A DNA stretch of 44,268 bases from Mycobacterium sp. (GTDB lineage: Bacteria; Actinomycetota; Actinomycetes; Mycobacteriales; Mycobacteriaceae). The translations under genes and the position numbers were made by a program. Below are positions 16,880-25,885 of this stretch, piece by piece. Position 1 is the stretch's first letter; each line of letters opens with the position of its first letter. The notes beneath the pieces are model-generated. The model did no database searches. It saw only the letters and a list, made by a program, of their open reading frames with translations, and was not told the origin of the DNA. Location of the stretch: assembly GCA_025965895.1 (NCBI GenBank), contig JAOPWC010000043.1, positions 1 through 44,268 on the forward strand. The letters are read 5' to 3'.

Positions 16880-17958
16880 ACAACGACGACTGCCTCAAAT
16901 TGACCGCCTACTTCGGTGAACGACAGCGCGCTGGACGCGGGTTCCTGGCCGAGCACCTGCTGAACCTGTACACCGAGCGCGCGATCGCGACCAGCGTGAT
17001 GCTTCGCGGCATCGCCAGCTTCGGACCGCGCAAGCAGCTGCGCAGCGACGAGTGGCTGAGCCTGTCCGAAGACCCGCCGGCGGCGGTCGCCGCGGTCGAT
17101 GCCCGGGACAAAATCGAGCAGCTCGTCGGCGATGTGGTGACGATGACGCCGCGGGGTCTGGTCACCCTCGAGCGCGCCAGACTCGTCACCGATGACGTCG
17201 CGGGGTTCGCGGTGCCTGCGCAGTTGCGCGACGCCGTCAAGCTGACGATCTACGTCGGGCGCCAGGAGCAGGTGGACGGCGCGCCGGCGTTCTCTGCGGT
17301 GTGCGACCTGCTTTACCGCGAGGGCGTAGCGGGAGCGTCGGTGTTCCTCGGCGTCGACGGCACCGTGCGCGGTGAGCGCCGTCGTGCGCGCTTCTTCAGC
17401 CGCAACGCCGACGTGCCGGTGATGATCATCTCCGTCGGCACAACCGAGCGCATCGCGCGCGTCGTGCCGCAGCTCGGCGAGATGCTGCGCCGCCCGCTGC
17501 TCACCGTCGAACGCGTCCGGGTGTGCAAACGCGACGGCGAACTGTTGTCCCGCCCGGACGCGCTGCCGAACGTCGACGAGCGGGGCGTGCCGCTATGGCA
17601 GAAGCTGATGATCTACACGTCCGAGGATGCACTACACGACGGGGTGCCGATCCACCGCGCGCTCGTGCGCCGGCTGCGCCAAACCGGCGCCGCCAGCGGC
17701 GCGACGGTGCTGCGAGGCGTCTGGGGCTTTCACGGCGACCGGAAACCGCACGGCGACAAGCTGTTTCAGCTGGCCAGACGGGTGCCGGTGACGACGATCA
17801 TCGTCGACCCGCCGAACCGCATACCGCGCAGCTTCGACATTGCCGACGAACTGACGGGCGAACACGGACTGGTGACCAGCGAGATGGTGCCGGCGTCGAT
17901 GCTGGTCGACGGCGACGAGCGCATCGGGGGCAGCCGGCTGGCCGATTACCGCTATTAA
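16876..17958 (+). CDS. Tandem DUF190 protein, coupled to crcB
   Basis: 360 residues from a GTG overlapping the crcB stop. Three ferredoxin-like DUF190 units are visible: KLTAYFGERQRAGRGFLAEHL with VMLRGIASFG, KLTIYVGRQEQVDG with GASVFLGVDG, and KLMIYTSEDALHDGVPIHRALV with GATVLRGVWGFHG. DUF190 proteins resemble PII-like signalling folds and commonly sit next to crcB, which suggests a regulatory or chaperone role for the fluoride channel; the mechanism is not established. Three units in one chain is longer than the usual single-domain form. Confidence 0.85.
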   Translation: MNNDDCLKLTAYFGERQRAGRGFLAEHLLNLYTERAIATSVMLRGIASFGPRKQLRSDEWLSLSEDPPAAVAAVDARDKIEQLVGDVVTMTPRGLVTLERARLVTDDVAGFAVPAQLRDAVKLTIYVGRQEQVDGAPAFSAVCDLLYREGVAGASVFLGVDGTVRGERRRARFFSRNADVPVMIISVGTTERIARVVPQLGEMLRRPLLTVERVRVCKRDGELLSRPDALPNVDERGVPLWQKLMIYTSEDALHDGVPIHRALVRRLRQTGAASGATVLRGVWGFHGDRKPHGDKLFQLARRVPVTTIIVDPPNRIPRSFDIADELTGEHGLVTSEMVPASMLVDGDERIGGSRLADYRY

Positions 17959-18302
17959 GTGGCGCCGTCGCGGCTGTCGGCGCGCACACTCAGAAGCACC
18001 GCGGAGTCCTCCACGGCATCGAGGCTGTGCCGTCCCGGCGGAATCGCCAGGAAATCACCGACGGCGCCTTCCCATGAATCGGAGCCGGCGTTGACCTTGA
18101 TCGTTCCCTCCAACACCTGCAGCGTGGCCTCGCCCGGACTCAGGTGTTCACCGAGCTCGCGGCCCGCGATGATCGCGATCACCGTCTGCCGCAGGAAATG
18201 GTCCTGGCCACCGTAGATAGTCTGTGCGGCGCGGCCGCTGCTGGACAGACGGGCGCGGGCCAGTTGTTCGTCGACGACCGCGGTAAGTGAAATAAACTCC
18301 AT
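17955..18302 (-). CDS. Small cupin protein
   Basis: 115 residues forming a single cupin barrel: GRELGEHLSPGEATLQVLEGTI is cupin motif 1, and GDFLAIPPGRHSLDAVEDSAVLL motif 2. Only part of the metal-ligand set is obvious (H in GEHLSP, E, and H in GRHSL). The ATG at 18302 has AGGAGG upstream. It is the last gene of a minus-strand set with the membrane and LLM genes, and its stop overlaps the DUF190 stop by 3 bp in convergent orientation. Substrate unknown. Confidence 0.8.
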   Translation of the reverse strand: MEFISLTAVVDEQLARARLSSSGRAAQTIYGGQDHFLRQTVIAIIAGRELGEHLSPGEATLQVLEGTIKVNAGSDSWEGAVGDFLAIPPGRHSLDAVEDSAVLLSVRADSRDGAT

Positions 18303-18321
18303 AGCTCCTCCTGTCGGCGCG

Positions 18322-18765
18322 TCACATGGCCAGCAGCAGGACGCCCGCAGCCAGCAGCGCAATGGCCTTGATCACTTCCAAACCGATGTACACGTAATGC
18401 GCCCGCGAGCGGGGTCCTTCGTGTCCGGTAAGCACGGCATCGGACCGGCGGTTCAGCCGCGGGCGCACTGCGAGCAGCTGAACAGCCAGCGCCACAAGTG
18501 CGACGATAACCGCCGCGACGATCCGCATCGGCGGCAGGTCGAACGACAGCCCCACGAGCACGATCGCAGCCAGGACCAGCTCCGCCCCGTTGAGCGCATG
18601 AAACACGATTCGGCCGATGGCCAGGCCGATGCGCAATGTGACCCCGGGCGCCCGGAACTTCAGCGGAGCCTCCATGAATGAGATCGCCACCAGCATGCCG
18701 AGCCAAACGAAGATCGCCGCGGTGGCCACCGCCCATGCCGGGTTCAACCCAGTGCCGGCATCCAT
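18322..18765 (-). CDS. Four-helix membrane protein
   Basis: 147 residues with four hydrophobic helices (AVATAAIFVWLGMLVAISF, LNGAELVLAAIVLVGLSF, IVAAVIVALVALAVQLLAV, KAIALLAAGVLLLA). The FMEAPLKFRAPG loop after helix 1 resembles the DUF4149-like transmembrane family. The start lies 22 bp inside the end of the LLM gene, so the two are probably coupled. No function known. Confidence 0.75.
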   Translation of the reverse strand: MDAGTGLNPAWAVATAAIFVWLGMLVAISFMEAPLKFRAPGVTLRIGLAIGRIVFHALNGAELVLAAIVLVGLSFDLPPMRIVAAVIVALVALAVQLLAVRPRLNRRSDAVLTGHEGPRSRAHYVYIGLEVIKAIALLAAGVLLLAM

Positions 18766-19616
18766 CGGCGGGCGAGGCCGCCGACCCAGTCGCGAGCTGC
18801 CGCGGCGTCGTCGGGTGGACCTTCCACGATGACCAGCTCGTCGATGCCGATTCTCGCCAGCTCGGGCACGTCCGTCGGCTGCGGATCGCGCAATGCCGCG
18901 GCCAGATGCAGGTCGCTACGGTCACGCCCGGCATCGGCAACAAGCCGGCCGATCAGTTCGACGCGCTCGGTTACCGCCGCCACGTCGGCGAGGTTGAAGC
19001 CGTACCAGCCGTCGCCCCAGCTGACCAATCGCCGCATGGCCGCGTCGCTGTTGCCGCCCACCATTATCGGGATGCGCCGGTTGCGCACCGGCTTGGGATT
19101 GACGCGGATGCGCTGGAAGTTCACGAATTCACCGGCGAATGAGGCGATGTCGTCCTGCCACAACGTGCGCATGGCGGCGACATACTCTGCGGTGCGCCGG
19201 CCCCGCCGCTGGAACGGAATCCCGAGGGCGTCGAATTCCTCCTTCGACCAGCCGATTCCGACGCCCAGCGCGAACCGTCCGCCGCTGAGCCGGTCGAGGG
19301 TGGCGGCCTGTTTGGCGATTAGCACCGGGTTGTGTTCGGGCAGCAGTAACACGCCGGTGGCGATGCGAATCGTCGTGGTTGCCGCCGCCGCGAACGCGAG
19401 GCCGATCAACGGGTCGATCCAGTCGGCGCCCGACGGCACCGCGATCTTGCCGTCGTCGGAGTACGGATACCGCGACTCCGAGGCGTCCACCATCACCACG
19501 TGCTCGCCGGCCCACAGCGTCGCGAATCCGTTCTCCTGTGCGGCGAGTGCCACAGCGTCGATGACGGCCCGCTCCGCTCCGGCGCCGATTCCCAGCGCAT
19601 GCAACCCCAGACGCAC
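18744..19616 (-). CDS. LLM-class (F420-type) oxidoreductase
   Basis: 290 residues, the usual size of a single luciferase-like barrel. NGFATLWAGEHVVM near the start, RIATGVLLLPEHNPVLIAKQ, LSGGRFALGVGIGWSKEEFDALG and the C-terminal PIMVGGNSDAAMRRLVSWGDGWYGF are typical of probable F420-dependent oxidoreductases of mycobacteria (TIGR03619-like). The cofactor cannot be decided from sequence by eye; FMN is the alternative. First gene of the minus-strand trio. Confidence 0.88.
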   Translation of the reverse strand: MRLGLHALGIGAGAERAVIDAVALAAQENGFATLWAGEHVVMVDASESRYPYSDDGKIAVPSGADWIDPLIGLAFAAAATTTIRIATGVLLLPEHNPVLIAKQAATLDRLSGGRFALGVGIGWSKEEFDALGIPFQRRGRRTAEYVAAMRTLWQDDIASFAGEFVNFQRIRVNPKPVRNRRIPIMVGGNSDAAMRRLVSWGDGWYGFNLADVAAVTERVELIGRLVADAGRDRSDLHLAAALRDPQPTDVPELARIGIDELVIVEGPPDDAAAARDWVGGLARRWMPALG

Positions 19617-19660
19617 CTCGGGATCGTCTCACAGCCGGTGCACGTTTAACCGCGCCGCAG

Positions 19661-20631
19661 ATGCGCAATCAATGGGTCATGGAGTCTGCATGGGAATGCG
19701 TCGTGGTCGGCGGCGGCGCTGCCGGGTTGAGCGCAGCACTGGTGCTCGGCCGTGCGCGGCGCCGCACGCTGGTGATCGATGCCGGTGAGCAGAGCAACCT
19801 TGTGGCGCACGGCATCGGCGGCCTGCTGGGTCACGACCAACGGCCGCCGGCAGAGCTGTACGTGCAGGGTAGGCACGAGCTCTCGCGCTATCCCAGCGTC
19901 GAGCTGTGCAAGGGTCGGGTGGTGCGCGCGACGGCCCGCGACGAGGTGTTCGAGCTCGAGCTGGAAGGCGGCGAGATCGTGCGGGGACTGCGGGTGCTGT
20001 TGGCCACCGGCATGGACTACCGCCCCCCTGGGCTGCCCGGGCTCGCCGAGCTGTGGGGCAATTCGGTGTTCCAGTGCCCGTTCTGTCACGGCTGGGAAGT
20101 GCGAGATCGGCCGTTGGCTGCGCTGGCCCCCGGTGAGAAAGGTTTGCATGCGGCCTGCTGCTTCGGGGCTGGAGTGACGACGTGGTGCTGCTCACCGACG
20201 GCCCGACCAAGCTGGCGGAACCGGATTTGGAACGGCTGGCGGCGGCCGGGGTGTCGATCGACCAGCGCCGGGTGGTCGAGTTAATCGGCAGCGACGGCGA
20301 GTTGGCGGCGATCGCCTTCGCCGACGGCGACCGGCTGGAGCGCGGCGGCCTACTGGTCGCGGCGCCCCTGCACCAGAGTTCCGAACTCGCCAAGCAACTC
20401 GGCGCGGACTGCAGCGGACCGGGACCGGTGGCGGTCAACGCATTGAGCGTCGACTCGCTGCATCGGACGAGTTCGCCAAAGGTGTTCGCTGCCGGCGACG
20501 TCTGTACCCAGATGCCGCAGGTGGCAGTCGCTATCGCGGCCGGCTCGCAGGCGGCCACGATGCTGGTGCAGAGTCTGTTGGCCGAGGAGTTCGGCCTGCC
20601 CTTCCCGCCAAAGGGTTCAGGCGAGGTGTAA
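19661..20631 (+). pseudogene. NAD(P)/FAD-dependent oxidoreductase, one-base frameshift
   Basis: The thioredoxin-reductase-like fold begins VVVGGGAAGLSAALVLGRARR with LVIDAGEQSN, and continues LLATGMDYRPPGLPG and the cysteine motif CPFCHGWEVRD used by this subfamily instead of CAxC. The second half (VVLLTDGPTKL to KVFAAGDVCTQMPQVAVAIAAGSQAA) lies in the next frame. Inserting a single C after GCGGCC near 20154 restores a continuous reading (AALLLRGWSDDVVLLTDG). All else looks intact, so this is either a very young pseudogene or a sequencing error. ATG 19661 or 19679 are both possible starts. Confidence 0.8.
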
Positions 20632-21014
20632 CGGCGCGAGCAGGAGGAGTGCAGCTGCCCGGAATCGACCCGCTGCAAACTGGCGGAAAACAGCTCTTCA
20701 GCCGCGGAATGCAAACCACGAAGACGCTCGACGAACCGGCGCGTTCCCGAACGTGTTGATGTCGTCAACGAGGGACGTCGTTGCCGCCGAGCAACACATT
20801 GCGCTGTTTCCCAGTGCCGACCTCGTGCCGGTGCGCGCCCGACGACTTCTCATCTCAGCTCAGCGCGCAGGCCGCCTGGATCAACGCGCTGGTCGGCGAG
20901 CCCGATGAGCGCAGCTCGCACCGCCGACGGTGATTTGCCTGAGCTCGACGTCAACTCATTGGCTGCTTCTCCTGGGAGCCGTTCAACCGACGATCTCGGG
21001 TTCACCGTGCAGAG
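20632..21014. other. Gene-free stretch
   Basis: No supported gene. A short plus-strand piece near 20850-20930 (FSSQLSAQAAWINALVGEPDE) looks coding-like but has no start, and I do not recognise it. Confidence 0.3.
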
Positions 21015-22078
21015 CTACTTGGTCGTCGAGCCGGGTGCCCCGGCGGTCAGAATCTCCCCGGCACGCTGGTCGACGTACCTGGTCACTGCTTGCTGACCCG
21101 CTCCGAACACCACCGCGAGCAGCAGAATGCCCGCCCACGTGTGGGGCATCCCAAGCTGCAGCGCATCTGCGCTCAAGATGAACAGGCCGACCACGGCGAC
21201 GAGTGGGCCGAACACGATCTTGAGCAAGGCCTGTTGCAACGGCAGATTGAAGGGGCCGTAGTCGGATGGGATCTTGGAGATCGCCGGGATCGCGGTGAAT
21301 AGTGCACCGACCGCCCCAAAGAGCATAACGACGACGAGATACACCCAGGCCGGTCCGGCCCAGTCTCCGGGTGGTTTGAGGAACCGATTGTCATGCAACA
21401 AGTGTTGAGCCCCGACGATCAGGACTACGAACGTCAGGCTGAATGCGGAGGCGAGGATCAACCTGTTCCGCAGATAACGGGCCTCCTGGTTGATCCGATC
21501 GGCCTCTGCGTGCGATGCGCGCAGAACTCCAACGATGGACGAGCGCAGACTCGGCGGCGTCGGAGGAGTGGCAGTTGACGCTTACGTGCGCAGCGCCTCC
21601 AGATGTTGCGCATGCTTGTCGTCACTGTTGAGGTAGACGCTCGCGTGCGCCGAGGCGTCGGCAGCGCGTGCAGGGAGCTCGTCGTCCGGCAGCAGATCAA
21701 CGGTGCGCTCCTCGACCTCCCGTAGCCGCGCCCACGCCCGCTCAATTTCCGTGCCCCACCACCACTTCCCCAGACCCACCCGCTGTTGTGACGCCGTGCC
21801 CGCGTCGTACAGCAGGCTGTTGATGAGAAATGCTCGTTCCTCCCGCAGCGCGGGATCGGCGAGCTCGAGCCGCGCTAGGTCATCGAACAGCATGGTGCGG
21901 CGCCGCTGGACGGTTTGTCTCCACGGTGCGGTGAAGGCCCACTTCTTCGGCAGTGCGGCGTCAAAGCCGCGCCAGGAACCACCCGTCGGGTCGAGCTGTT
22001 GTGCGGGTTGAGGCGCCGAGGCGCCGTCATTGGCTTCCGGACGGAAGGATCATTGCGGTGATCTTCGACTGTGGACAT
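21015..22078 (-). pseudogene. Membrane protein with soluble N-terminal part, broken by a TAA and a frameshift
   Basis: From an ATG at 22078 (GGAG upstream) the reading starts MSTVEDHRND, then must shift frame near 22044 to continue GGSWRGFDAALPKKWAFTAPW, LFDDLARLELADPALREERAFL, GKWWWGTEIERAWARLREVEE and DKHAQHLEALRT. There an in-frame TAA (21582-21584) interrupts, after which the same frame carries on IVGVLRASHAEADRINQEA and a four-helix membrane domain (AFSLTFVVLIVGAQHLL, VYLVVVMLFGAVGALF, FGPLVAVVGLFILSA, WAGILLLAVVFGAG). In related actinobacterial proteins, from memory, soluble and membrane parts form one chain. Function unknown. Confidence 0.6.
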
Positions 22079-22375
22079 ATTCGGCTTCTCCTTCACCCTT
22101 GCGGATGATGCTCAGAGATTTGGGTGATAGCTGGTGCCGGAGGGTCTCGAGCGGTCCTCCCGCAGCTGTGGGCGCGAAACCATTGCTGCCTTGGCAACTG
22201 GCATCGCGACACAGGGTTCAGTGAAGTCGCGGCCCTACTCGGTCGTTCACTGGAATTGGCAGTGACGTCATATCTCATCGCTGTGCGGTACCTCGCCTCG
22301 CCGGCATCGTGGGGACGCCAAGGTCGGCCCCAGGCGCCACTCGGAAATCATGCCGCCCACAGCAGGCCCCGTCGT

Positions 22376-22391
22376 GAGTAGCCAGCTACTC
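22376..22391. promoter_or_regulatory. Palindrome site S1 (orphan)
   Basis: GAGTAG-CCAG-CTACTC, followed by G. Matches the consensus but lies before decayed DNA: 298 bp ahead of the broken gene at 22078 and over 600 bp before the lysin. Probably marks a lost member of the regulon. Confidence 0.7.
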
Positions 22392-22886
22392 GAAAACAGC
22401 GGCCGCGGCTTGCTGGCGACGCCAACCATTTCAAAGCCGGCGGGAAATGGCCGGATGGGCGGCACTTCGCCGGTTGGCGGGAGGCGCACTGCCATGCTCC
22501 AACATCGATGACGGTCGCTTCGAGCGGGACATCGCGGTTGTTCGATCAGCAGCTCCCGCCATTGCCGAGGCGTCCAGCACCATGCCGCGGGCCTCGCGGT
22601 CTGGTGACGTGTCGAACTCGTCAGGAGCGTCGTTGAGCGCCGCCGTCACCGCGTCATGGCGAACGCACCAACCGCTGCAGGGCCTTCAGCCAAGCTGAGC
22701 TCGACGTCGGTTGTCGGCGCCAGCTGATAGGCAATGGCGGTCTGCGCCAGCGCAGAGATAATCAATCCTCGCGGGCCAGCCTGCTTAATGCCCAAGACCT
22801 CCACGCCGCGTGGTAAGGCAGCCGCGAAGCCGAAGGCGCGTCGATGTTTTCTGGGCGGTTACTCGACATGTAAAGGGCGATCAGTC

Positions 22887-22902
22887 AGGTAGTCCACTAC
22901 TC
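22887..22902. promoter_or_regulatory. Palindrome site S2, upstream of the lysin gene
   Basis: AGGTAG-TCCA-CTACTC in the context C...G. Its right arm is perfect, the left has two changes. It ends 102 bp before the ATG at 23005. Confidence 0.75.
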
Positions 22903-23004
22903 GTGGCCGTACCTGCTCCCCCTGTCAGTATTCGGGGTGTATTCAATCCGTCCGCGGCATGCCGACGGCGAAAGCGTTCCAATCCAATTTAGAAGGTGAC
23001 TGAC

Positions 23005-24678
23005 ATGGGAGTGATCACGGAGAACGGCTGGTTGCAGTGCGCGCGTGACGACTGCGAGACATTGCTCGTCCCGGGCACCGAGGACCACGAGGTCCGCGTT
23101 GAGCTGCGTGCCGGTGATGCGGCGACCGTTTTGACCGCCTGGGCGGCGTGGTTTCACCGCAATGTGCGCCCGATCAACAACGAGCCCTTCCGCAACTGGT
23201 GGGGTTGGTCGGCCACGAATGATGTATGGAACTCCAACCACCTCTCCGGCACGGCGGAGGACCTGTGCGCTGACCAGCTGCCCTGGAAGCGATACACCAT
23301 GTCGCAGGACCAGGTGGATATGGTGCACCGAGGGCTCGGTCTCTTTGAGGGCACCGTCTTTTGGGGACGCGACTGGGGTGCGGGCCAGCAGGATGAGATG
23401 CACTTCCAAGTCGGCTACAACATGGTCGACAATCCGCGGTTTGCCGAGTTCGCCCAGCGACTGCGCGACGGTTACCTCAACATCTTCGGCCCCCCCGACC
23501 CGCTGGCGTTCCCGCTGCCGCCCGGCTACTACTATGGGCCGCTGGACGGGCCGCCCCAGTCGGTCTCCGGCGAGTACAAGGCCGATTCCCAGTACGCCAA
23601 GGACGGGCTGGGACGTTGGCAGCAGGCCCTAGGTCTCCCGGCTACGAAGAAATGGAACGACGGGATAACCCCGAAGGCCGCGAACACCCTTCAGCTTGCG
23701 AAGGGCTGGCCGCCCAACCCCGCATTCGGCTACGGCGGCGTCTATCTTGGTGAGTGGAATGCTGTCATGCGCGAGGGCTGGCGGCTTCCGCAGGGCTGGA
23801 GTCCCAATCAGGTTGCGGAGCCGCAGATTCCGCTGGTCAAGTGGGGCGACTACTCCCAATATCAAGGGGCGTTTGTCGACGGCTCCTATCCCTATCCGAT
23901 CATCGCCTTCCGCGCCTCGATCGCCGACCAGACCGACGAGAAGTTTCTGGAAAACATGCGCCGCGCCAAGCAACTGGTCGCTTCCGGCAAGCTCAAGAAG
24001 ATCATCGCGTACCACTTCTGGGTGCCCGGGCGCGACAACTGGGGAACCTTCCAGAGCCAGCTGGATGCCAGCGGCGGAGTGTTCCCCGAGCTGGCCTACA
24101 TGGTCGACGTCGAGGACGGCGGCACCAAGTGGAACATCCGCGGTGATCAGACCGTCGGGGTCAAGGACTTCGTCAAGCGAGGACAGGACTATTTCGTCAA
24201 CCCCCAGGGGGCCTCGATCTACATCAACTTCACCGCGAACCCCGACCTGCTGCCCAACCTGCCGGGTGATTCAGATCTGCGCGGGGTAAAGCTGATCGTG
24301 CCGCGCTACGCCGGGCCGGACGAACCGCCGGCGGTGCCTGCGGGCGTCCAGGTATTCGGCCATCAGTACGCCAGTGACGAGGACACCCCGCCGTTCGGGC
24401 CAACCGATATCAACCAGTCGAAGATCACCCTCACGCAATGGCTTTCGGCATGGGGAACCAACGGCGCCGTTACGCGGCCTGTTGAGCAGCTTGCTGCGAA
24501 ACCGGAGGTCCGCACCCCAACGCGCCGGCAACCCCGAACCCAGGCACGCACGCGCGAGGTCGTCGCACAAACCGCGGGCAACGGCGAAGGGCGCGACCGG
24601 CCGGCCCGCCGCAAACCCGCGCCGTCCGGCAAGAAGCCGGCCGCTGGCAAGAAGAGATTGCCGGCTGCAGGCAGTTGA
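23005..24678 (+). CDS. Phage-lysin-like M15 peptidase / GH25 muramidase with basic tail
   Basis: 557 residues; ATG 23005 chosen because AGAAGG lies 8 bp upstream (a GTG at 22996 overlaps it). Residues 1-150 are an M15 (VanY/L-Ala-D-Glu type) peptidase with zinc ligands H79 and D86 in SNHLSGTAEDL and H133 in DEMHFQVG. Residues ~175-265 look like a linker or wall-binding region (QYAKDGLGRWQQALG). Residues ~277-475 are a GH25 muramidase: DYSQYQG, PIIAFRAS, IIAYHFWVPG and YMVDVEDGG with likely acids D282, D368 and E370. The last ~65 residues are Arg/Lys/Pro/Ala-rich. The architecture resembles mycobacteriophage LysA endolysins, but no holin, LysB or phage genes are adjacent. No signal peptide. 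Expected to cut both peptide and glycan bonds of peptidoglycan. Confidence 0.8.
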   Translation: MGVITENGWLQCARDDCETLLVPGTEDHEVRVELRAGDAATVLTAWAAWFHRNVRPINNEPFRNWWGWSATNDVWNSNHLSGTAEDLCADQLPWKRYTMSQDQVDMVHRGLGLFEGTVFWGRDWGAGQQDEMHFQVGYNMVDNPRFAEFAQRLRDGYLNIFGPPDPLAFPLPPGYYYGPLDGPPQSVSGEYKADSQYAKDGLGRWQQALGLPATKKWNDGITPKAANTLQLAKGWPPNPAFGYGGVYLGEWNAVMREGWRLPQGWSPNQVAEPQIPLVKWGDYSQYQGAFVDGSYPYPIIAFRASIADQTDEKFLENMRRAKQLVASGKLKKIIAYHFWVPGRDNWGTFQSQLDASGGVFPELAYMVDVEDGGTKWNIRGDQTVGVKDFVKRGQDYFVNPQGASIYINFTANPDLLPNLPGDSDLRGVKLIVPRYAGPDEPPAVPAGVQVFGHQYASDEDTPPFGPTDINQSKITLTQWLSAWGTNGAVTRPVEQLAAKPEVRTPTRRQPRTQARTREVVAQTAGNGEGRDRPARRKPAPSGKKPAAGKKRLPAAGS

Positions 24679-25186
24679 TGACGATCGCCGACCGCTGATA
24701 TCCGTCCACCTTTTCAGCACGTGACGGGCGGGGATTCGCGATGCCGTGTAGCGGGCCACCGCCCAAAGACGGCGATCTGCCGATGCCGCGGTGTTGGTGG
24801 CCGGCCTCTGCCAGGGCGTAGTGGAGGGCATGTACATTTGAGCACCGCAGTCTATTTCACGGCGTCAGCGGAAAACACATTGGGAAATGGAATTCGCCGA
24901 TGTGCCGAGGCGGTGATGGGCAAACCCGCATAGCAGTTAGTTGCCCAGACAGACAGGCCTGCCCTTTCTCGAGCGCCGCCAGCGGCGACGGCAGCTGCTC
25001 GCAGAACCACCGGGCTGTTTTCCGCGTTCGGCACGACCAGCCTGAGATAGCGAGCCAAGGCCGACGGTCCGTTAGAGCGGAAGGCGGCACCGGCGCACCG
25101 ACATTCAGCCTCGGGTAATGCCGGATCCCCCGTTGGGGCGAGTGTGACGCTGACGCTGCGCCGAGCTCGCCGATGAACCCACCACA
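24679..25186. other. Gene-free stretch after the lysin gene
   Basis: Nothing supported. A minus-strand open frame spans most of it without a recognisable pattern or ribosome-binding site. Confidence 0.3.
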
Positions 25187-25372
25187 TCACTTCGCTCGAA
25201 GTACTACGAGCAGGCTTCGCGCGCCCAGGCTGTAGGTCGAACCGGCTTGCAGCACAACTGCATCCGCGACGCTGGTGCCTTCAGCGTCGGGCGTAGAACC
25301 CGTCGGTGTCGGCCGGCCCGGCCGCACCGCTATCAGATCGCGGCCGTCGGTCGTCGTCGTGGACTGCGTCAT
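25187..25372 (-). CDS. Small hypothetical protein
   Basis: 61 residues from an ATG at 25372 that overlaps the stop of the upstream small gene (ATGA). It starts MTQSTTTTDGRDLI and ends AGSTYSLGARSLLVVLRAK. The tail resembles the C-terminal beta-strand of some GH13 alpha-glucan enzymes, so a fragment of such a gene is an alternative. Unrecognised otherwise. Confidence 0.35.
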   Translation of the reverse strand: MTQSTTTTDGRDLIAVRPGRPTPTGSTPDAEGTSVADAVVLQAGSTYSLGARSLLVVLRAK

Positions 25373-25620
25373 AGCGGCCCCTTCCCCGGCTGGCCGACCC
25401 ATCGATGGCTGCGACGACAAGCGTTGGACGCTACCATGATTCGTGCGCCGATTGTTGTCGCGGGAAATGGAGCCTGGCTGGGCTCACCAGTGAGCGGACC
25501 GGCGCCCAGGGAGTAGTAGCTGATTTGCACGCCGTGGCCGTGCAGATGATATCGGTGTGGCGAGCCGGCATCGTGGACACCCTGCGATGCCTCGGCGGAC
25601 ATTGATCGCGGTGTTGACAT
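25369..25620 (-). CDS. Small hypothetical protein
   Basis: 83 residues; the ATG at 25620 is preceded by AAAGGGTCACG. The middle part HRYHLHGHGVQISYYSLG is His- and Tyr-rich, the end basic (RRSHRWVGQPGKG). Four-base stop/start overlap with the downstream small gene supports a real two-gene unit, transcribed away from the chagasin gene. Family not recognised. Confidence 0.35.
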   Translation of the reverse strand: MSTPRSMSAEASQGVHDAGSPHRYHLHGHGVQISYYSLGAGPLTGEPSQAPFPATTIGARIMVASNACRRSHRWVGQPGKGPL

Positions 25621-25800
25621 CGTGACCCTTTCCGCGTGTGCTTCGAGCTTTGATCGTCAGCAAGGCCGGTGCGTACCGGCGCGACCCAGGTCCATTGCGC
25701 ATCGATCGGTGTTGTCAGACAGGAGCGCGGTCCGCTCAGCAAACCGTAATCGTGCCGGCTGCAACAGGTTCCCTGGAATTCACGCATCGCCCGCCTCGGT

Positions 25801-25818
25801 ATGTGGATATCTCCACAT
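25801..25818. promoter_or_regulatory. Palindrome ATGTGGA-N4-TCCACAT upstream of the inhibitor gene
   Basis: Perfect 7-bp arms around TATC, 68 bp before the ATG at 25886. Same 18-bp geometry as the GAGTAG palindromes but a different sequence, suggesting a different operator for the inhibitor. Confidence 0.6.
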
Positions 25819-25885
25819 CACTGGCCAACGGCTGCGAACGTAACGGAATGCACGATGCGGTGTACCGTTGGTGCCGGAGGCGACG

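Larger units (their letters stand above)
22079..23004. other. Gene-free stretch holding two palindromic operators
   Basis: No intact gene. On the minus strand 22690-22850 reads like a protein tail (LGIKQAGPRGLIISALAQTA, ending FAMTR) with no start. The notable contents are the palindromes at 22376-22391 and 22887-22902, and an extra half-site TTACTCG at 22859-22865. Confidence 0.5.
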
